DNA of 10,204 bases. It comes from Dyella_B sp035508595. Lineage in GTDB: Bacteria > Pseudomonadota > Gammaproteobacteria > Xanthomonadales > Rhodanobacteraceae. The stretch lies in NCBI GenBank assembly GCA_035508595.1, contig DATJMR010000226.1:1-10204 (forward strand), given 5' to 3'. The notes under the pieces are model-generated. The model was not told where the DNA came from. It made no database searches and saw only the letters and a list, made by a program, of their open reading frames with translations. The position numbers and the translations under genes are program-made. Below, piece after piece: positions 8,377-10,204 of this stretch (its first letter is position 1; each line of letters starts with the position of its first letter).

Positions 8377-8402
8377 CATATGTACAGATTATTGTACATA
8401 TG
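8377..8402 (-). promoter_or_regulatory. YefM-YoeB operator and -10 region
   Basis: A perfect inverted repeat with 10-bp arms (CATATGTACA and complement) and a 6-bp centre. It contains two TGTACA cores at 8381-8386 and 8393-8398, exactly 12 bp apart, the arrangement described for the E. coli yefM-yoeB operator. On the minus strand it includes TACAAT (8391-8396), a good -10; no clear -35 is seen upstream. Confidence 0.88.
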
Positions 8403-8448
8403 AAAAGCGGGCGCCGCTACACCGTCATGATTGCAGGTGCCGGGTCCG

Positions 8449-8472
8449 AAAAAGTCCTCGGCAATGCCGAGG
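8449..8472 (-). terminator. Intrinsic terminator after the class II aldolase gene
   Basis: On the minus strand a 7-bp perfect stem CCTCGGC/GCCGAGG with a 3-nt loop is followed after two bases by TTTTT. It lies 28 bp beyond the aldolase stop codon and separates that gene from the yefM-yoeB promoter. Confidence 0.78.
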
Positions 8473-8490
8473 GTTTCTCAAGCAATCTGG

Positions 8491-8511
8491 GGCTGGGATT
8501 TCATCCCAGCC
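8491..8511. repeat. Palindromic hairpin at the aldolase stop codon
   Basis: A perfect 9-bp inverted repeat (GGCTGGGAT / ATCCCAGCC) with a 3-nt loop. The aldolase stop codon (8501-8503) lies in it. Its arms recur in the diverged inverted repeat at 9325-9378, so it belongs to a small dispersed family; it may also strengthen termination or protect the 3' end. Confidence 0.7.
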
Positions 8512-9220
8512 TACTGTCTGGCATGGCGTCCAGGTTGCGCTGATGGAACGCCCAAAAATTGGCCATCAGCCTGGCGTCCAGAATTTGTTCGCTCTTGCCT
8601 TCGAGCGCTTCCTCAGGCGTCGATCGATAAGGCAGGCCCGTCGACATCAGGATCAGTTGCGAACGACAGGCGCGTTCCAGAAACAAGCCCATCAATACGC
8701 ATTCGGCAATGGAACGGCCTACGTAGGTGATGCCGTGGTTTTGCATCAATACGGTGAAAGCAGATCCGAGTGAGCGGGCAAGCTGCCTGCCTAGCTCCGG
8801 TGTGTCGATCAGGCCGGTGGTGGCGTCGAAGCGGCCCGGTTTGCCGCGCAGATAGGCGGCTTCGTTGGTCACTGCGACCAGCGGTACGTCCAGGGCGGAG
8901 AACAAGGTAGCGTAGTGGGGATGGCTGTGGCCGCAGACCAGTACGTCCGGACGAGCGCGGAAGATTTCGATGTGGATTGGCCATTCCTTGTGGCGTTGGC
9001 CGCAACCGGCCAACGGCTCCCCTTGCCAGTCGATCAGCATGAAATCCGCGTCGCTGCGAACCTCCCCCAGGCTGATGCCGGAGCGTTTGATCCAGGCGCC
9101 GCGGCCGTCGGGATCGCGCAGGGCGAGGTGCCCCAGGGTGAGGTCGGCGTGGCCCTCCGCATGCAGAATGCGGCAACCCTTCGCCAGTTCCTGCAAGCTT
9201 TCGTTGAGCGTGGCGTGCAT
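8501..9220 (-). CDS. Class II aldolase/adducin family protein
   Basis: A 239-residue protein of the fold shared by fuculose-1-phosphate aldolase, ribulose-5-phosphate 4-epimerase and the adducin head. Probable metal ligands are H98 and H100 in CGHSHPHY and H162 in QNHGI, with E85 (IHIEIF) as a likely catalytic acid/base. Such enzymes make or break C-C bonds next to a hydroxyl using zinc or manganese; the substrate here is not known. The start at 9220 is chosen because GAGG lies 7 nt before it and the family homology begins just after. The frame stays open up to 9409, but that extra part crosses a repeat and is not protein-like. It runs divergently from the LysR-type gene, which is probably its regulator. 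The last residues are encoded within the palindrome at 8491-8511. Confidence 0.88.
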   Translation of the reverse strand: MHATLNESLQELAKGCRILHAEGHADLTLGHLALRDPDGRGAWIKRSGISLGEVRSDADFMLIDWQGEPLAGCGQRHKEWPIHIEIFRARPDVLVCGHSHPHYATLFSALDVPLVAVTNEAAYLRGKPGRFDATTGLIDTPELGRQLARSLGSAFTVLMQNHGITYVGRSIAECVLMGLFLERACRSQLILMSTGLPYRSTPEEALEGKSEQILDARLMANFWAFHQRNLDAMPDSRLG

Positions 9221-9251
9221 CGTCAGTCCTCGAAGTGGCATGCGAGCGCTC

Positions 9252-9279
9252 AGGCTAGATGGCGAAGTCGGTTGCGCAA
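9252..9279 (-). promoter_or_regulatory. Possible promoter of the aldolase gene with TTGCGCAA palindrome
   Basis: On the minus strand TTGCGC (9274-9279) and TAGCCT (9252-9257) are 16 bp apart. The -35 lies within the 8-bp palindrome TTGCGCAA (9272-9279), a plausible half of a LysR-type site in the divergent promoter region. Both boxes deviate from consensus. Confidence 0.35.
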
Positions 9280-9324
9280 AGCGCGTCGCGTGCAGGATAT
9301 TGGTGCACGCCATGCAGTTGCGTA

Positions 9325-9378
9325 CTGGAATGAAATCCCAGCCCCGTGCACCGCGAGAAAGCTGGGATGTCATTTCAG
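9325..9378. repeat. Imperfect inverted repeat related to the 8491 hairpin
   Basis: Arms CTGGAATGAAATCCCAGC (9325-9342) and the complement-like stretch at 9361-9378 pair at 16 of 18 positions around an 18-nt loop. The ATGAAATCCCAGCC part matches the minus strand of 8491-8511. It lies between the divergent aldolase and LysR genes and accounts for the spurious upstream extension of the aldolase frame. Confidence 0.65.
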
Positions 9379-9423
9379 CTACTCGTTTCGGTTGACAGTG
9401 TTTGAACAAGCCCGAGCATCGTT

Positions 9424-10204
9424 ATGCCTATTCGTGACTTGAACCTGCTGCTGGCGCTGGACGCCCTGCTGCATGAGGGCAGCGTGGCCAAGGCGGCCGA
9501 GCGCATGCATCTGAGTGCGTCGGCCATGAGCCGCAGCCTGGGGCGGTTGCGCGAGACGCTGTGTGATCCATTGCTGGTGCGGGCCGGCCAGGGCATGGTG
9601 CTGACGCCACGAGCGATGGCGTTGCGCGAGCAGGTGCAGCGCGTGCTGGCTGACATGCAGCGCGTACTTGATACGCCGACGCAGTTCGATGCCGGCGGAC
9701 TGGTCCGCACGTTCACCATCCGCGCGAATGAGGGGTTCATCGACACGTTTGCCGCCAGGCTGGTGCAGCAGCTGTTGGCCTCGGCGCCGAACGCCGGCAT
9801 CCGCTTCACCCCCAAGAGCAGCAAGGACGTGAACGCCTTGCGCGATGGCACGATCGATCTGGATATCGGCGTGCTCGGCGCCAGCGGGCCGGAGGTGCGC
9901 ATCCAGCGCCTGTTCGACGATCGTTTCGTCGGCGCAGTACGTCCCGATCATCCCTTGGCGAGTGGCGTGATCACGCCAGAGCGCTATGCAGAAGGCCGCC
10001 ACATCAGCGTGTCGCGGCGTGGCCTGCCGCGCGGGCCGATCGATCTGGCCTTGCAGGCGCTCGGGCTTGCGCGTCAGGTAAGCGTGATCGTGCCCGGGTT
10101 TTCGTCGGCGCTGGCGCTGGCGCGTGATTCCGGCCTTGTTGCCAGCGTGCCGGCACGGCAGACCGTCACTGCGCGTGCCGGCATGCATAGTTTTCCGTTA
10201 CCTG
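9424..10204 (+). CDS. LysR-type transcriptional regulator (3' end beyond the window)
   Basis: An open frame of 260 codons that runs off the window without a stop. Residues 4-62 form the LysR winged helix-turn-helix (LNLLLALDALLHEGSVAKAAERMHLS..AMSRSLGRLRE, then PLLVRAGQGMVLTPRA). From about 90 on it reads as the periplasmic-binding-like effector domain. The frame has a stop at 9403-9405 just upstream and ATG at 9424 is the first start, though its ribosome binding site is weak. A TTGACA at 9392-9397 may be its -35. It is divergent from the aldolase gene 204 bp away, the standard arrangement for a LysR regulator and its target. Typical family length is about 300 residues, so roughly 40 are missing. 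The effector is unknown. Confidence 0.93.
   Translation, partial: MPIRDLNLLLALDALLHEGSVAKAAERMHLSASAMSRSLGRLRETLCDPLLVRAGQGMVLTPRAMALREQVQRVLADMQRVLDTPTQFDAGGLVRTFTIRANEGFIDTFAARLVQQLLASAPNAGIRFTPKSSKDVNALRDGTIDLDIGVLGASGPEVRIQRLFDDRFVGAVRPDHPLASGVITPERYAEGRHISVSRRGLPRGPIDLALQALGLARQVSVIVPGFSSALALARDSGLVASVPARQTVTARAGMHSFPLP

Noticed and set aside
9221..9409. N-terminal extension of the aldolase by 63 residues
   Set aside because: It reads through an inverted repeat, has no ribosome binding site, and the family similarity and a good GAGG support the start at 9220.

Overview
The window looks like ordinary chromosome of a high-GC gammaproteobacterium. The best guess is order Lysobacterales (Xanthomonadales), probably the Rhodanobacteraceae (Dyella/Rhodanobacter-like). 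This rests on the split cobalamin-dependent methionine synthase with an ArsR-methyltransferase gene in front, on protein similarity recognised by eye, and on the style of the intergenic palindromes. No database search was possible.

Left edge (1-480): a small four-cysteine zinc-ribbon ORF is followed, starting inside its stop codon, by four 25-bp imperfect tandem units that each end in TACGCGCGCG. This looks like the edge of a mobile or otherwise horizontally acquired segment. Next to it, on the minus strand, is a complete tRNA-Val(CAC) unit with promoter, tRNA and intrinsic terminator.

Centre-left (731-5884): a small LAB_N-type membrane protein on the plus strand converges on a three-gene minus-strand methionine operon. 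The operon order is an ArsR-family regulator fused to a SAM-dependent methyltransferase domain, then the homocysteine-binding module of MetH as its own gene, then the rest of MetH (folate, cobalamin and reactivation modules). The gaps are 10 and 6 bp. A good sigma70 promoter is followed by a perfect palindrome just downstream of the predicted transcription start, which suits repression by the operon's own first gene. The likely logic is sensing of SAM/SAH status to control homocysteine remethylation.

Centre-right (5980-8402): an apparently orphan HigA-like (HTH_37 type) antitoxin gene with a probable 3' frameshift, then a short-chain acyl-CoA dehydrogenase flanked by two related REP-like palindromes. 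Next is a canonical yefM-yoeB toxin-antitoxin pair on the minus strand, whose operator has two TGTACA cores 12 bp apart.

Right edge (8449-10204): a class II aldolase/adducin-family gene with its own terminator runs divergently from a LysR-type regulator, which is cut off by the window end. Copies of a second palindromic repeat family lie at both sides of the aldolase gene.

Most of the window is explained by known families. The parts that deserve a second look are the tandem array at 289-393 with its zinc-ribbon neighbour, the autoregulatory layout of the split metH operon, the histidine-rich insertion in the homocysteine module, and the frameshifted orphan antitoxin.
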